Under the pieces are notes generated by a model, which saw only the letters and a program-made list of their open reading frames with translations, was not told the origin of the DNA and did no database searches. A program made the position numbers and the translations under genes. 64,000 nt of DNA from Flammeovirgaceae bacterium SG7u.111 (lineage in GTDB: Bacteria; Bacteroidota; Bacteroidia; Cytophagales; Flammeovirgaceae): the NCBI GenBank assembly GCA_034044135.1, contig CP139021.1, positions 7,106,001 to 7,170,000 on the forward strand, in the 5' to 3' direction. The number at the start of each line of letters is the position of its first letter. Within the stretch, counting starts at the first letter, position 1. Positions 43,473 through 52,812 of the stretch are shown piece by piece.

Positions 43473-44289
43473 GGTCAAGCCTGTAAAAAGCCATTTCGTT
43501 ATCGGAAAACAGAACAGCCGTTTTTTCGTGCATTAGTACAAATCGAAAATCCCCCTCAGGTATTGTGATGGTTTTAGTCGTAGAATTGTACAAGTTGATT
43601 TCGTTGATTGTACCTTCTCCCAAAAAATAAAGATTGTTTTGGTAGAAGTTGACCTGATTGGCCTCTGTATAAGGTAACGTTTTTATCAGGTTACCAAATA
43701 GGTCAAAAATCTTAATCCCAATGGAAGTGTTGAAATAAAGCAGGTTTTGGTACTCGCGAATATGCTTGAGCGTAAAGTCTTCCGAAACCACCAAGTCCAA
43801 GGGCACTTCCAGAAAAACTTCCCTTGTTTTCAAATTCAACTTTTTAAGGCTAAAAGACACTTGATCGAAAGCCCAATAATTATCATCGGCGGCAGGGGCT
43901 GCCATAGTTACAAACCCAAAATCGAAATCAGAAAAATAATAGGTTTCCCCTTTGCTAAGCTGCCTATCGAACAAGGTTAGTTGTTGGAAATCTTGATAAA
44001 AGGCAAAGGTATTAACCGTTTTCCAAGCCTCAAGCAAGGTGATTTCGGCAGGTTGAGCTGGAGAATAGGTATTCAAGAGCTCACCTTTAGGATCGTATTT
44101 CCTAATCACTCCATCTTCAATGGCTAGGTACAAATTCCCGTAAGTATCTGTGCTGACTTTTTTAGGCGTATCAATACTTTTTTTATAAAGAAAATGAAGA
44201 GTTTGTGCCGAAGTAAGTGTAGAAAACGAACTCAAAAAGATCAGGGTAAAAAAAATCAGGGCGCTATGTCTATTGAGTTTTTTCTTCAT
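43465..44289 (-). CDS. hypothetical secreted protein, propeller-like
   Basis: The 274-residue protein has a signal peptide (about 1-28, cleaved near LTSAQT), then repeated four-strand blocks (DTYGNLYLAIEDGVIRKYDP, NLYFNTSIGIKIFDLFGNLI, NNLYFLGEGTINEINLYN) as in a six-bladed beta-propeller. Its first 20 bases overlap the end of lpxH and its last 8 bases overlap the start of the aminotransferase gene, so the three are one operon. Its place between LpxH and a sugar aminotransferase suggests an envelope role, but that is inference. Confidence 0.72.
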   Translation of the reverse strand: MKKKLNRHSALIFFTLIFLSSFSTLTSAQTLHFLYKKSIDTPKKVSTDTYGNLYLAIEDGVIRKYDPKGELLNTYSPAQPAEITLLEAWKTVNTFAFYQDFQQLTLFDRQLSKGETYYFSDFDFGFVTMAAPAADDNYWAFDQVSFSLKKLNLKTREVFLEVPLDLVVSEDFTLKHIREYQNLLYFNTSIGIKIFDLFGNLIKTLPYTEANQVNFYQNNLYFLGEGTINEINLYNSTTKTITIPEGDFRFVLMHEKTAVLFSDNEMAFYRLDHE

Positions 44290-45043
44290 TAAAAGTCAAT
44301 ATATCCATTTTTTCACCATCGAAAACGCCATAAGTATAAAGCGTTAACCATTCGCCTATATTTATATAGCGACTATTTTCCCCTACTTTCAGGTCAAGCC
44401 TGAGGTGCCTGTGCCCAAATATATAATAGTCGAAATGCTCTTCTTGTTCTATTGACTCGGCATATTTCCAAAGCAGTTCATTCTCCTCGTTGAAGGGCTT
44501 CCCTGTTTTCATCTGCTTCTTTTTCCGGGTAGTGGACCAATAATTTGCCACAAATATGCCCAGATTGGGATGCAAAAAACCAAATAACCATTGGCAAACC
44601 TTGTTTTCAAACACAACCTTTAAAAGCTTGTACGAATAATCGCCTGGTCCTAGCCCATCACCATGGCCGAGCAACATTTTTGTTCCATTAATGATTAGCG
44701 TTTGAGGCTTGCGGTAAACTTTTACGCCAAGCTCTTTGGTGAAATAATCAAAAATCCAGAGGTCGTGGTTACCCGTGAAAAAACTAATTTCTATGCCCCT
44801 GTCAACCAATTCGGCTATTTTCCCTTGAAAACGGATATAACCCTTGGGAATCACGCTTTGGTACTCAAACCAAAAATCGAAAATATCGCCTACCAAAAAA
44901 ATATGCTTGGCATCGTGGGACACAGCCTCGAGCCATCTAACTATTTTTTTCTCACGATCGCGACTATCTTCCCTTGTGGGAAAGCCCAAATGAAAATCTG
45001 AAGCAAAATATACTTTTTCGCCTGGCGATAACTTTATTTCCAT
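44270..45043 (-). CDS. lpxH: UDP-2,3-diacylglucosamine diphosphatase
   Basis: Metallophosphoesterase that cleaves UDP-2,3-diacyl-GlcN to lipid X in lipid A synthesis. The 257 residues carry the metal-site motifs ASDFHLGFPT (about 15-24), GDIFDFWFE, GNHDLWIFDY, LLGHGDGLGPGDYS and the late FGHRHLRLD. Its start is close to the rplS terminator, and its 3' end overlaps the propeller-like gene. Some Bacteroidota use paralogues for other phosphoesters, but LpxH is the best fit. Confidence 0.88.
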   Translation of the reverse strand: MEIKLSPGEKVYFASDFHLGFPTREDSRDREKKIVRWLEAVSHDAKHIFLVGDIFDFWFEYQSVIPKGYIRFQGKIAELVDRGIEISFFTGNHDLWIFDYFTKELGVKVYRKPQTLIINGTKMLLGHGDGLGPGDYSYKLLKVVFENKVCQWLFGFLHPNLGIFVANYWSTTRKKKQMKTGKPFNEENELLWKYAESIEQEEHFDYYIFGHRHLRLDLKVGENSRYINIGEWLTLYTYGVFDGEKMDILTFNEEKTQ

Positions 45044-45086
45044 CTCAACTAAATCAGTTCATTACAAATGGATAAAAAACAAACAA

Positions 45087-45122
45087 AAAAGCCAACAAAC
45101 TGAATACAATTTGTTGGCTTTT
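45087..45122 (-). terminator. intrinsic terminator of rplS
   Basis: Arms AAAAGCCAACAAA and TTTGTTGGCTTTT with a 10-base loop, continued by Ts on the minus strand. It lies 21 bases past the rplS stop and before lpxH. Confidence 0.9.
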
Positions 45123-45143
45123 GAAAATCTTGGTATGGAAAGA

Positions 45144-45500
45144 CTAAAATCTTTTTTCTTTGATTTTTGCTGCTTTTCCTTTTCTTCCTCTTAAGTAGAA
45201 CAATCTAGCCCTTCTTACTTTACCTTTTCTCACAATATCGATTTTCTCGATATTTGGAGAAATCATAGGAAAAATTCTTTCTACAGCAATGCCGTTAGAA
45301 ATTTTCCTTACGGTAAAAGTCTCACCGTTACAGCCCTTGTTCCTAATCTGAAGAACAGTTCCTTGGAACTGCTGGATACGTTCTTTGTTTCCTTCCCTGA
45401 TTTTTACGTGTACGTTCACAGTATCACCAGCATGGAATTCAGGAAGTGATTGCTTTTTTTCAGCGTACTCCTGCTCTACTATTTTTATTAAATCACTCAT
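45144..45500 (-). CDS. rplS: 50S ribosomal protein L19
   Basis: Large-subunit protein at the 30S-50S interface. The 118 residues match the bL19 length: [57 protein letters not shown] and the basic C-terminus [21 protein letters not shown] (read in parts). A -7-like TATATTTG (45548-45541, minus strand) lies about 40 bases upstream. It has its own terminator, so it is probably a single-gene unit, not joined to the trmD/rimM operon. Confidence 0.96.
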   Translation of the reverse strand: MSDLIKIVEQEYAEKKQSLPEFHAGDTVNVHVKIREGNKERIQQFQGTVLQIRNKGCNGETFTVRKISNGIAVERIFPMISPNIEKIDIVRKGKVRRARLFYLRGRKGKAAKIKEKRF

Positions 45501-45935
45501 TATTGATAGGGAATTTTATTTGCTTCAAAATTAAGGAGTGCAAATATAGGACATTTCGTTTGAAAAATTCATAACAAATTTCATTAAATTCCTTGTGAAT
45601 GAGGGTTTTCCCTCCTATTTATAAGTATTTCAGGTCTTTTTTCCTCTAGTCAAGCCTAAATTTCTAGCATATCACAAAATCCTACCCATTGTTACCCCCT
45701 ACTTGGCTTACACTTTCTTGCACAATCAAGAACTATATATTGGTTTACAACTCTGTTAAAACCAATTGAACAATCTATACTTTGAGTAAGCCGACATTTT
45801 TTTTGTCTCTATCTTCAAATAAAAGTTAAGGAGGCGTTAGCTAATTGATATAAAGAGTTTCAACCCAAACACAACATCGGTCTTGTTTTTGCAAAAATCA
45901 CAGCAACTAGACACCGAAACTATCCAATCAGACTT
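45501..45935. other. divergent intergenic region
   Basis: The 435-base spacer is AT-rich and carries the rplS -7 box (45541-45548). No RNA gene, repeat or extra ORF was found. A promoter for the small lipoprotein gene is not clear. Confidence 0.5.
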
Positions 45936-46139
45936 ATGAACTTCTCAAAAATAAAAATTGCCGGACTTACATTATTATTTCTAGCCTCCTTAGCTTTCAC
46001 TTCTTGCCAAAGAAAAACCGCTTTGGAACGTCAAAATCCTTCTTGGCAAACTTGGCTGCCTAGCCAAAATAAGAAAATGAAAAAGATGAACAAAAAGATG
46101 AAAAAGCACCAAAAGCGAAACAGAAAGGGCTGGTGGTAA
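45936..46139 (+). CDS. small basic lipoprotein
   Basis: The 67-residue lipoprotein has a signal ending at SLAFTSCQRK (lipidated Cys about 24). The short mature part contains PSWQTWLPSQ and a tail of Lys, Met and Arg (KKMKKMNKKMKKHQKRNRK, then GWW). Such a cationic tail could bind membrane phospholipid, LPS or nucleic acid. Family unknown. Its stop is 2 bases from that of the convergent methionine sulfoxide reductase gene. Confidence 0.65.
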   Translation: MNFSKIKIAGLTLLFLASLAFTSCQRKTALERQNPSWQTWLPSQNKKMKKMNKKMKKHQKRNRKGWW

Positions 46140-46141
46140 TT

Positions 46142-46624
46142 TTATAGCTTTTCAGCTATCGCTTCCGCCAATTGCTCCAAGTATTTTTTGTCTACTTCAT
46201 CGAACGTATTTAACTCTACGCTATCGATATCCAACACCATTGCAACTTCTCCATTTTTAATGACAGGTACTACTATTTCCGACCTAGATGCCGAACTACA
46301 AGCAATATGTCCAGGAAAAGCCTCCACATCAGGTACCACAATCGTTTCTTTTTGAGCATAACTTGCTCCGCAAACCCCCTTGCCAAAGGCTATTCGGGTA
46401 CAGGCAACTGGTCCTTGGAACGGCCCGAGCACAAGTTCGTTTTCTTTTTTGAGGTAAAAGCCTACCCACAAAAATGAAAAAGCCATCTGCAAAGCAGCAG
46501 ACATATTAGCCAAGTTCGCCACCAAATCGGTTTCGAGACCTATCAGCGCCGAAATTTGTGGTAGTAATGATTCGTATTTCGCTTGTTTGTCCGCAGATAC
46601 GGGAATGCTTATATCTTCAGCCAT
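46142..46624 (-). CDS. free methionine-(R)-sulfoxide reductase (GAF domain)
   Basis: Small GAF-fold reductase that repairs free methionine-R-sulfoxide. The 160 residues have three cysteines, Cys75, Cys85 and Cys109 (VACTRIAFGKGVCG; GHIACSSAS), spaced 10 and 24 apart exactly as in E. coli fRMsr (84, 94, 118). A good promoter (TTG-N19-TATCTTTG) lies upstream. Cytoplasmic; regulated as a single gene. Confidence 0.9.
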   Translation of the reverse strand: MAEDISIPVSADKQAKYESLLPQISALIGLETDLVANLANMSAALQMAFSFLWVGFYLKKENELVLGPFQGPVACTRIAFGKGVCGASYAQKETIVVPDVEAFPGHIACSSASRSEIVVPVIKNGEVAMVLDIDSVELNTFDEVDKKYLEQLAEAIAEKL

Positions 46625-46704
46625 TTGACTTTTTTTGCTTTTAGTTCGATAAGTTTGGAGCTACTTGACAGACGTTAACCCCAATACTTAAATAGAAGTT
46701 TCGG

Positions 46705-46734
46705 CAAAGATAAAAATTCTGCTTTTGAGGCCAA
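46705..46734 (-). promoter_or_regulatory. Bacteroidota-type promoter of the fRMsr gene
   Basis: Minus-strand TTG (46734-46732), 19-base spacer, TATCTTTG (46712-46705). The inferred leader is about 75 bases. Confidence 0.65.
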
Positions 46735-46856
46735 CCTTAATTTTATCTCTACAACCGATAGAAGTCCTGCGAATACTTTCTATTTTTAAGGAAAATCCGC
46801 CGATGAGGTATTTGTATTATTATTACCTTACTTATTAAGGTTAACTAACCGACACT

Positions 46857-48923
46857 ATGAAGGAGAAAAAGTATAACATACTTTATGTTGACGATGAAGA
46901 AAGCAACTTGAGGATTTTCAGGGCTGCTTTTAAACAATACTATAATATTTTTTTAGCTGTAAATGCTGCGGAAGGGCTAGAGGTTTTACAAAAAAATGAA
47001 ATCCACCTGATCATTACCGACCAACGTATGCCCAAAATGACTGGGGTTGAATTTCTGGAAAAGGTGATTGATGATTATCCAGACCCTATTCGAATCATAC
47101 TAACAGGCTTTAGCGATATAGAAGATATCATCAGGGCATTGAACAAATGTAGTATCTACCGCTACATAGTGAAGCCTTGGAACCGTGAGGAAATGAAGCT
47201 CACCATAGATAAAGCCTTGGAAGCTTTCCAGCTCAGAAGGGACAATTCGAGCCTTGTGAATGAGCTAAAGGGCATCAACAATAGCCTAGAAGAAAAAATA
47301 AAAGACCGGACAGGTGAGCTGATTGAGGCTAACAAAATGATGCTTCAGGCTAAGGAAAAAGCAGAACATGCCTCAAAGGCAAAGGAAATATTCCTCTCTA
47401 CCATGAGCCACGAGATTCGTACTCCTCTCAACGCTATTATTGGTATTTCCCACCTTTTGGCAAAATCTGAGCTTACCGCCGAGCAAACGGAAAACGTGGA
47501 AATATTAGAGTTTTCTGCTAAAAGCCTTTTATCGCTCATCAATGATATTCTTGACCTTTCAAAAATTGAAGCTGGTAAAATAGAACTAGAAAAAATAGAG
47601 TTCAATTTGCTCACGCTCATGAAAGGAATTTATAAAAGCCTTGCTCCTAGAGCCGATGAGAAAAAACTCCTTTTTGATATTGAACTTGATGATGAACTCC
47701 CTGAAGTATTGCTTGGCGACCAAGTGCGCTTAGGGCAAATCCTCAACAACCTTTTGAGCAATGCTATCAAGTTTACCGAAAGTGGAACAGTTACTTTATC
47801 GGCAAAAGTTCAGGCTTTAGAGGACAACAAGGCAACAATTCTTTTTTCGGTAAAAGATACAGGTATTGGAATCCAAGATGAGTTGAGAGAAAAAATATTC
47901 GAAGACTTTTCCCAAGCAAGTTCGGACACCACCCGCAAATTTGGCGGCACAGGTCTGGGGCTCTCCATTACCAAAAGACTGGTAACCATGCTGGGCGGCA
48001 CCATTGAGCTGGAAAGCATTATGGGACAAGGGTCTGAGTTCAAATGTGTGATAACTTTTGAAACCAGTGCTGTTACCGAACAAGAGTTAAATGGCGAAGA
48101 CAAAAACCTGCAGGTGAGAGACCTTAAAGGCCTTAAAGTGCTTGTGGTAGAAGACAACAAATTCAACCGAACCATTGCCAAAAAATTCTTATCCAACTGG
48201 AATGCTACTATCGACTTTGCCTTCAATGGGCTAGAAGCGGTTGAAAAAATGCAGGCGGATACTTCTTATCAATTCATTTTGATGGATATTCAGATGCCTG
48301 AAATGGATGGTTTCCAAGCTACTGAAGCTATTAGGCAACTAAGCGGGGATTACTACAAAAACCTTCCTATCATCGCCCTTACAGCATCTACATTGCCTGG
48401 AGAGCGAGAAAAAGTACTTGCCGCAGGAATGGACGATTTCATCATGAAGCCTTTCAACCCAGATACATTGTACGATACCATCGTCAAATTCTCGGAAGGA
48501 AGAAATGGACTGAAGCCTTCTCAAGGAGAAGATTCTCCACCTTCCGTATCTGTACCAGAAAGCCCGGAAAGATTACAGATCAACTTCGAGCGCTTCAAAA
48601 AAATGACGGAAAACGACAATGCTTTCTATATGGAACTGCTAGACATGACCGTAGAAGACTATGAAATGTTCAAAGACGATTTCCGTGGAGCTTTTCTTTC
48701 TTCAGACTTTAAAGCGATGAGCGAACTGTCTCATAAGATTAGACCCAGTATGATCGTAATGGGCATGGCTTGGCTCGATGAAGAAGTAATAAGTCTTCGT
48801 CAAATGCTAAAAGAAGGAAAACTTGACCATGTAAGCGTACTTGAAAAAAGAGTATTCGAAGGTCTTGACTTTGCTTTGCAAAACCTGAAATCAGAAGCAG
48901 AAGTCGTGAGAAAAATGCTTTAA
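46857..48923 (+). CDS. hybrid histidine kinase REC-HisKA-HATPase-REC-HPt
   Basis: The 688 residues, in order, comprise an N-terminal receiver (1-120, Asp55 in IITDQRMPK; Lys in YIVKPWN), a coiled coil, HisKA with His185 (STMSHEIRTPL), HATPase_c (N box NLLSNAIKFT, DTGIGIQ, GTGLGLSI), a second receiver (about 425-550, Asp477 in ILMDIQMPE, KPFNP) and a C-terminal HPt-like domain with His626 (ELSHKIRPSM). All phosphorelay residues are present. There is no TM or sensor domain, so input comes through the first receiver. It stands alone with no linked response regulator. Confidence 0.9.
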   Translation: MKEKKYNILYVDDEESNLRIFRAAFKQYYNIFLAVNAAEGLEVLQKNEIHLIITDQRMPKMTGVEFLEKVIDDYPDPIRIILTGFSDIEDIIRALNKCSIYRYIVKPWNREEMKLTIDKALEAFQLRRDNSSLVNELKGINNSLEEKIKDRTGELIEANKMMLQAKEKAEHASKAKEIFLSTMSHEIRTPLNAIIGISHLLAKSELTAEQTENVEILEFSAKSLLSLINDILDLSKIEAGKIELEKIEFNLLTLMKGIYKSLAPRADEKKLLFDIELDDELPEVLLGDQVRLGQILNNLLSNAIKFTESGTVTLSAKVQALEDNKATILFSVKDTGIGIQDELREKIFEDFSQASSDTTRKFGGTGLGLSITKRLVTMLGGTIELESIMGQGSEFKCVITFETSAVTEQELNGEDKNLQVRDLKGLKVLVVEDNKFNRTIAKKFLSNWNATIDFAFNGLEAVEKMQADTSYQFILMDIQMPEMDGFQATEAIRQLSGDYYKNLPIIALTASTLPGEREKVLAAGMDDFIMKPFNPDTLYDTIVKFSEGRNGLKPSQGEDSPPSVSVPESPERLQINFERFKKMTENDNAFYMELLDMTVEDYEMFKDDFRGAFLSSDFKAMSELSHKIRPSMIVMGMAWLDEEVISLRQMLKEGKLDHVSVLEKRVFEGLDFALQNLKSEAEVVRKML

Positions 48924-49044
48924 GCCCTCTCAGCATATTTTGTAAACAAATCTCTGAGCTGACGGAAAACTTCGATTCTTAACAAGTATTTAAATCAAAA
49001 ACGAAGTAAAAAGCTTCATAGAATTTGTTTTTTATTTTTAATAA

Positions 49045-49057
49045 TGTAAAATTTACA
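49045..49057 (+). promoter_or_regulatory. candidate AraR operator upstream of araB
   Basis: Perfect inverted repeat TGTAAA-A-TTTACA, 94 bases before the araB ATG. It lies just ahead of a TATATATTTTTTG stretch that could be the -7 region, so a bound repressor would block it. The linked regulator gene makes AraR the obvious candidate. The true consensus of this regulator was not checked. Confidence 0.45.
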
Positions 49058-49150
49058 CTTATATATTTTTTGTACGACACTTTTTTGTTAGAACAAGCAC
49101 GTATTCAACCTGATTATTATCACAATTTGGCATACCAAAACAAAAAGAAA

Positions 49151-50839
49151 ATGAGCAGCAATAATTATGTAATCGGCGTAGACTATGGCTCCGATTCTGT
49201 CAGGTCAGTCGTAATAGATGCGGTAAATGGAAATGAAATAACCGCAGCGGTACAGTATTACAGTCGCTGGGCAGAGGGAAAATACTGTGTTCCTGCCCAA
49301 AACCAATTTAGGCAGCATCCCTTAGATTATGTAGAAGGATTAGAGAAAACAATAACCAAGGCTTTGGCAGAAGCTGGAAATGAAGTAAGAAAAAATATCA
49401 GAGGCATTACCGTAGATACCACAGGCTCAACCCCCGTGGCCGTAGACAAAACAGGAACTCCTTTAGCACTTACTCCCGGATTTGAGGAAAACCCAAATGC
49501 CATGTTCGTACTTTGGAAAGACCACACCTCAGTAAAAGAAGCGGCTGAAATAAATGAACTTGCCCACTCATGGGGTGGAGTGGATTACACCCAGTATGTT
49601 GGTGGAGTTTATTCTTCGGAATGGTTTTGGGCCAAATTGCTCCATATAATCAGGGAAGACGAATCGGTAAGAGAAGCTGCTTATTCTTGGGTTGAACACT
49701 GCGACTGGCTTCCCTTTTTACTAGTTGGGGGAGAAGATGTTACCCAAATGAAACGAAGCAGGTGCTCTGCTGGACACAAGGCTATGTGGCACAAAGAATA
49801 CGAAGGGCTGCCTTCCGAAGAGTTTTTAGTCAAACTCGACCCGCTTTTGGCAGGATTGAGAGATCGCTTATACAAAGACACCTACACCTCCGATGTGCCA
49901 GCAGGCAACTTGTCGACTGGTTGGGCAGAAAAGCTTGGACTTTCTACGGATGTAGTGGTAGGCGTGGGAGCATTCGATGCGCATATGGGTGCCGTTGGGG
50001 GGCAAATTGAACCTTATTACCTTAGTAAAGTAATGGGTACTTCTACTTGTGATATTTTGATAGCTCCTACCAAAGAAACTGGTGATAAGCTTGTGAAAGG
50101 AATTTGTGGACAAGTTGATGGATCTGTTGTTCCGAACATGATGGGCTTAGAAGCTGGTCAGTCAGCTTTTGGCGATGTATATGCTTGGTTCAAAAGAGTA
50201 TTGGCTTTCCCTGTTACTGAAATTTTAGGAAACACAACTTTAGTTGACGAGAAAACTAAAAATGCCCTAATAAACGAAGTATTGGACGGAATTATCCCGA
50301 ACCTTTCCAAAGCTGCTTCAGAAATTCCTTTGGAAGAATCTAGCATTATAGCGCTTGACTGGATGAACGGAAGAAGAACTCCAGATACAAACCAACTCCT
50401 CAAAGGAGCAGTTTTAGGCTTGAACTTAGGAAGCGATGCACCTCGAATATTCCGCGCATTAGTAGAAGCGACATGCTTTGGTGCAAAGCTGATTGTAGAT
50501 AGATTCATCAATGAAGGTGTAAGAATTGAAGGCTTGATAGGACTCGGTGGTGTAGCCAAAAAATCTCCATTTGTAATGCAGACCATGGCAGATATCATGG
50601 ATATGCCGATCAAGATAGCCAAATCTGACCAGACTTGTGCCTTAGGCGCAGCTATGTTTGCCGCTACCGTTGCAGGATTGTACCCAACTGTAGGCGAAGC
50701 ATCCAAAGCAATTGGCGGCGGGTTCGATGCCGAATATACCCCAAACCAAGCTAACGTAGAGAAATACAAAGAGCTTTATGCAAAGTACCAAGCATATGGC
50801 GAGGTAATAGAAAATCAAATCATGAAAGATAGCTTATAA
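49151..50839 (+). CDS. araB: L-ribulokinase
   Basis: Phosphorylates L-ribulose in L-arabinose catabolism. From the ATG at 49151 it is 562 residues, the family length (E. coli 566). The longer in-frame TTG at 49025 adds about 42 residues without homology and is rejected. FGGY-kinase signs: YVIGVDYGSDSVRSVVIDA (read in parts), ASTGWAEKLGL region, VGAFDAHMGAVGG, VMGTSTCDI, and IGLGGVAKKSPFVMQ near the end. It is followed by araD and then a Nudix-type AraR. araA is not in the window. Confidence 0.95.
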   Translation: MSSNNYVIGVDYGSDSVRSVVIDAVNGNEITAAVQYYSRWAEGKYCVPAQNQFRQHPLDYVEGLEKTITKALAEAGNEVRKNIRGITVDTTGSTPVAVDKTGTPLALTPGFEENPNAMFVLWKDHTSVKEAAEINELAHSWGGVDYTQYVGGVYSSEWFWAKLLHIIREDESVREAAYSWVEHCDWLPFLLVGGEDVTQMKRSRCSAGHKAMWHKEYEGLPSEEFLVKLDPLLAGLRDRLYKDTYTSDVPAGNLSTGWAEKLGLSTDVVVGVGAFDAHMGAVGGQIEPYYLSKVMGTSTCDILIAPTKETGDKLVKGICGQVDGSVVPNMMGLEAGQSAFGDVYAWFKRVLAFPVTEILGNTTLVDEKTKNALINEVLDGIIPNLSKAASEIPLEESSIIALDWMNGRRTPDTNQLLKGAVLGLNLGSDAPRIFRALVEATCFGAKLIVDRFINEGVRIEGLIGLGGVAKKSPFVMQTMADIMDMPIKIAKSDQTCALGAAMFAATVAGLYPTVGEASKAIGGGFDAEYTPNQANVEKYKELYAKYQAYGEVIENQIMKDSL

Positions 50840-50935
50840 GCACCCCAGTACTATTTTAATAAAAGAACTTCATCATGATAACCAATGCTTTATAGCACAA
50901 TAGGTTATACTAATTTTTAATCAAACACTAAAAAA

Positions 50936-51637
50936 ATGAGTTCATATTTAGATATAAAAAAAGAAGCTTACGAAGCTAATATGCAGCTCCCAGAGCTAGG
51001 GCTCGTACTTTTTACTTTTGGAAACGCTAGTGCTGTAGATAGAGAAAAAGGCGTTTTTGCAATCAAACCAAGTGGTGTTGATTACGAAAAACTGAAAGTT
51101 GAGGATATGGTGATTGTTGATTTTGACAACAACATTCTTGAAGGAGAAATGAGACCCTCTTCTGATACAAAAACCCATGCGGTACTTTACAAGCACTGGG
51201 AAAATGTTGGTGGAATTGTGCACACTCACTCTACATACGCAACCGGCTGGGCACAATCTCAGCTTGACATCCCAATTTTTGGTACTACCCATGCTGACCA
51301 TTTGGCTGCGGATATCCCATGCGCACCTCCTATGTCAGACGAAATGATCAAAGGAAATTATGAACACGAAACAGGTTTCCAAATTATGGGCGCCTTCAAA
51401 AAACGTGGAATTTCTTACGAAGAAGTAGAGATGGTACTTGTTGCCAACCATGCTCCATTCACTTGGGGGAAATCGGTTAAAAAAGCTGTGTACAACAGCG
51501 CAGTTTTAGAGGAAGTTGCCAAAATGGCCTTGATCACTCGCCAAGTGAACCCCAATGCCCCGAAATTAAAAGACGCACTCATCAAAAAACACTACGAAAG
51601 GAAGCATGGCGACAAATCCTACTATGGGCAATGTTAG
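50936..51637 (+). CDS. araD: L-ribulose-5-phosphate 4-epimerase
   Basis: Class II aldolase-like zinc enzyme turning L-ribulose-5-P into D-xylulose-5-P. The 233 residues have zinc histidines in IVHTHSTYATGWAQ (about 95-108), TTHADHLAADIPC and VANHAPFTWG, and the family's SSDTKTHAVLYK region. It starts 96 bases after araB, in the same operon. The terminator at 51792-51820 follows the gene. Confidence 0.95.
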   Translation: MSSYLDIKKEAYEANMQLPELGLVLFTFGNASAVDREKGVFAIKPSGVDYEKLKVEDMVIVDFDNNILEGEMRPSSDTKTHAVLYKHWENVGGIVHTHSTYATGWAQSQLDIPIFGTTHADHLAADIPCAPPMSDEMIKGNYEHETGFQIMGAFKKRGISYEEVEMVLVANHAPFTWGKSVKKAVYNSAVLEEVAKMALITRQVNPNAPKLKDALIKKHYERKHGDKSYYGQC

Positions 51638-51791
51638 GTATTAAAAAAATATGTCAAATAATTTTTTTCCTAACAAAACAAAAATTGGTTAGCTAATTTT
51701 TAGGAAATGAATAAGTTGCATCATAAAATTGTTATTCAAATGTAGTATGGACTAACGTTCATATTATTTTGGGTATTTGTGAAGTTTTGTG

Positions 51792-51820
51792 AAAAAAAGC
51801 TGACCTTGTCGGCTTTTTTT
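51792..51820. terminator. intrinsic terminator between araD and araR
   Basis: Arms AAAAAAAGCTGAC and GTCGGCTTTTTTT (one T-G wobble) with a 3-base loop. It has a T-run on both strands, so it can end both the rightward araBD and leftward araR transcripts. Confidence 0.85.
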
Positions 51821-51869
51821 CCTGTTTTAAAGGGACACTACTTCACAATAAGACCTTGATTTCCTCTTG

Positions 51870-52559
51870 TTACAACCCAAAATTGAAGCCCGATGCTTTC
51901 AATTCTTCGTACCTATTCTTATCAAACTTATACAAGTAAGCACCCTTTCTAGAGGTACTTTTATCTTTCTCATCTAATTTTGTCAACAATTTCATTGAGT
52001 GGAGCTTTTTGCTAAAGTTCCTCGGATCATACTCCGTTTGGTTTATTGCTTCGTAAAGGCTACGAAGCTGGGGAATGGTAAACTTCTCAGGAAGCAATTC
52101 AAAACCAATCGGCTCGGTTCGAGTTCTCCTCCTCAACCTTCCAAGAGCTTTTTCCACCATATCTTCATGATCAAAAATCAAGCTGGGGTGTTGGGTTACA
52201 GTGAACCACTTGGCCCCATGCAGCTTGGCCAACTCTTTGTTGTAGCTATCTACTTTGATTAGTGCATAATACGCAACTGAAACAGTTCTCGCTATTGGGT
52301 CTCGGTTCACGTCACCATAGGCAAAAAGCTGTTCCATATACACACCAGTCAGCCCCGTTAATTCTTCTAATATTCTTTCTGCTGCATCGTCAAGGCTCTC
52401 ATCTTGTTTCAAAAACCCACCCATGAGCGACCAATTATCTTTTTCTGGTTCAAAACCTCTTTTGATCATGAGCATCTTAAGCTCCTGACCGTCAAAACCA
52501 AAAATAATATTGTCAAGTGCAATTAAATGTTGAGAGTGTTCGCTGTATAAATTACTCAT
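51870..52559 (-). CDS. araR: Nudix-type transcriptional regulator AraR
   Basis: The 229-residue protein of the NrtR-like group has an N-terminal Nudix domain (about 10-150) and a C-terminal winged helix (about 155-225, KFTIPQLRSLYEAINQTEYDPRNFSKKLHS read in parts). The Nudix box GGFLKQDESLDDAAERILEEL (read in parts, 47-67) has Ile and Leu where REUxEE needs Glu, so catalytic activity is probably lost while sugar binding stays. In Bacteroides the Nudix-like AraR controls arabinose genes; its place beside araBD supports the same here. A Nudix hydrolase with other function is the alternative. Confidence 0.8.
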   Translation of the reverse strand: MSNLYSEHSQHLIALDNIIFGFDGQELKMLMIKRGFEPEKDNWSLMGGFLKQDESLDDAAERILEELTGLTGVYMEQLFAYGDVNRDPIARTVSVAYYALIKVDSYNKELAKLHGAKWFTVTQHPSLIFDHEDMVEKALGRLRRRTRTEPIGFELLPEKFTIPQLRSLYEAINQTEYDPRNFSKKLHSMKLLTKLDEKDKSTSRKGAYLYKFDKNRYEELKASGFNFGL

Positions 52560-52812
52560 CCTGATAATTAAAGGTATAACTAGTTGTTAGCTCTTTTTTC
52601 GTGATTTTATACTCACTAATGCCCGACCCACTTTTCAAGCATTTTTTTAGTGAACCGTACCTTAGCTTGTTAAAATTAAATTTTTATGGTGATAAACTGG
52701 GCTTAAAGATACCAAAACAAATATAAATACCCTTTATTAACCCCTCACTTAAATCCTATTTTTCATTTGGCAAAATAAATCTAAGCACTTATATTTCAAT
52801 CGATAAAAAAAC

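Noticed and set aside
49025-49150. N-terminal extension of araB from TTG 49025
   Set aside because: AT-rich and without homology; the ATG at 49151 gives exact family length and overlaps no regulatory palindrome.
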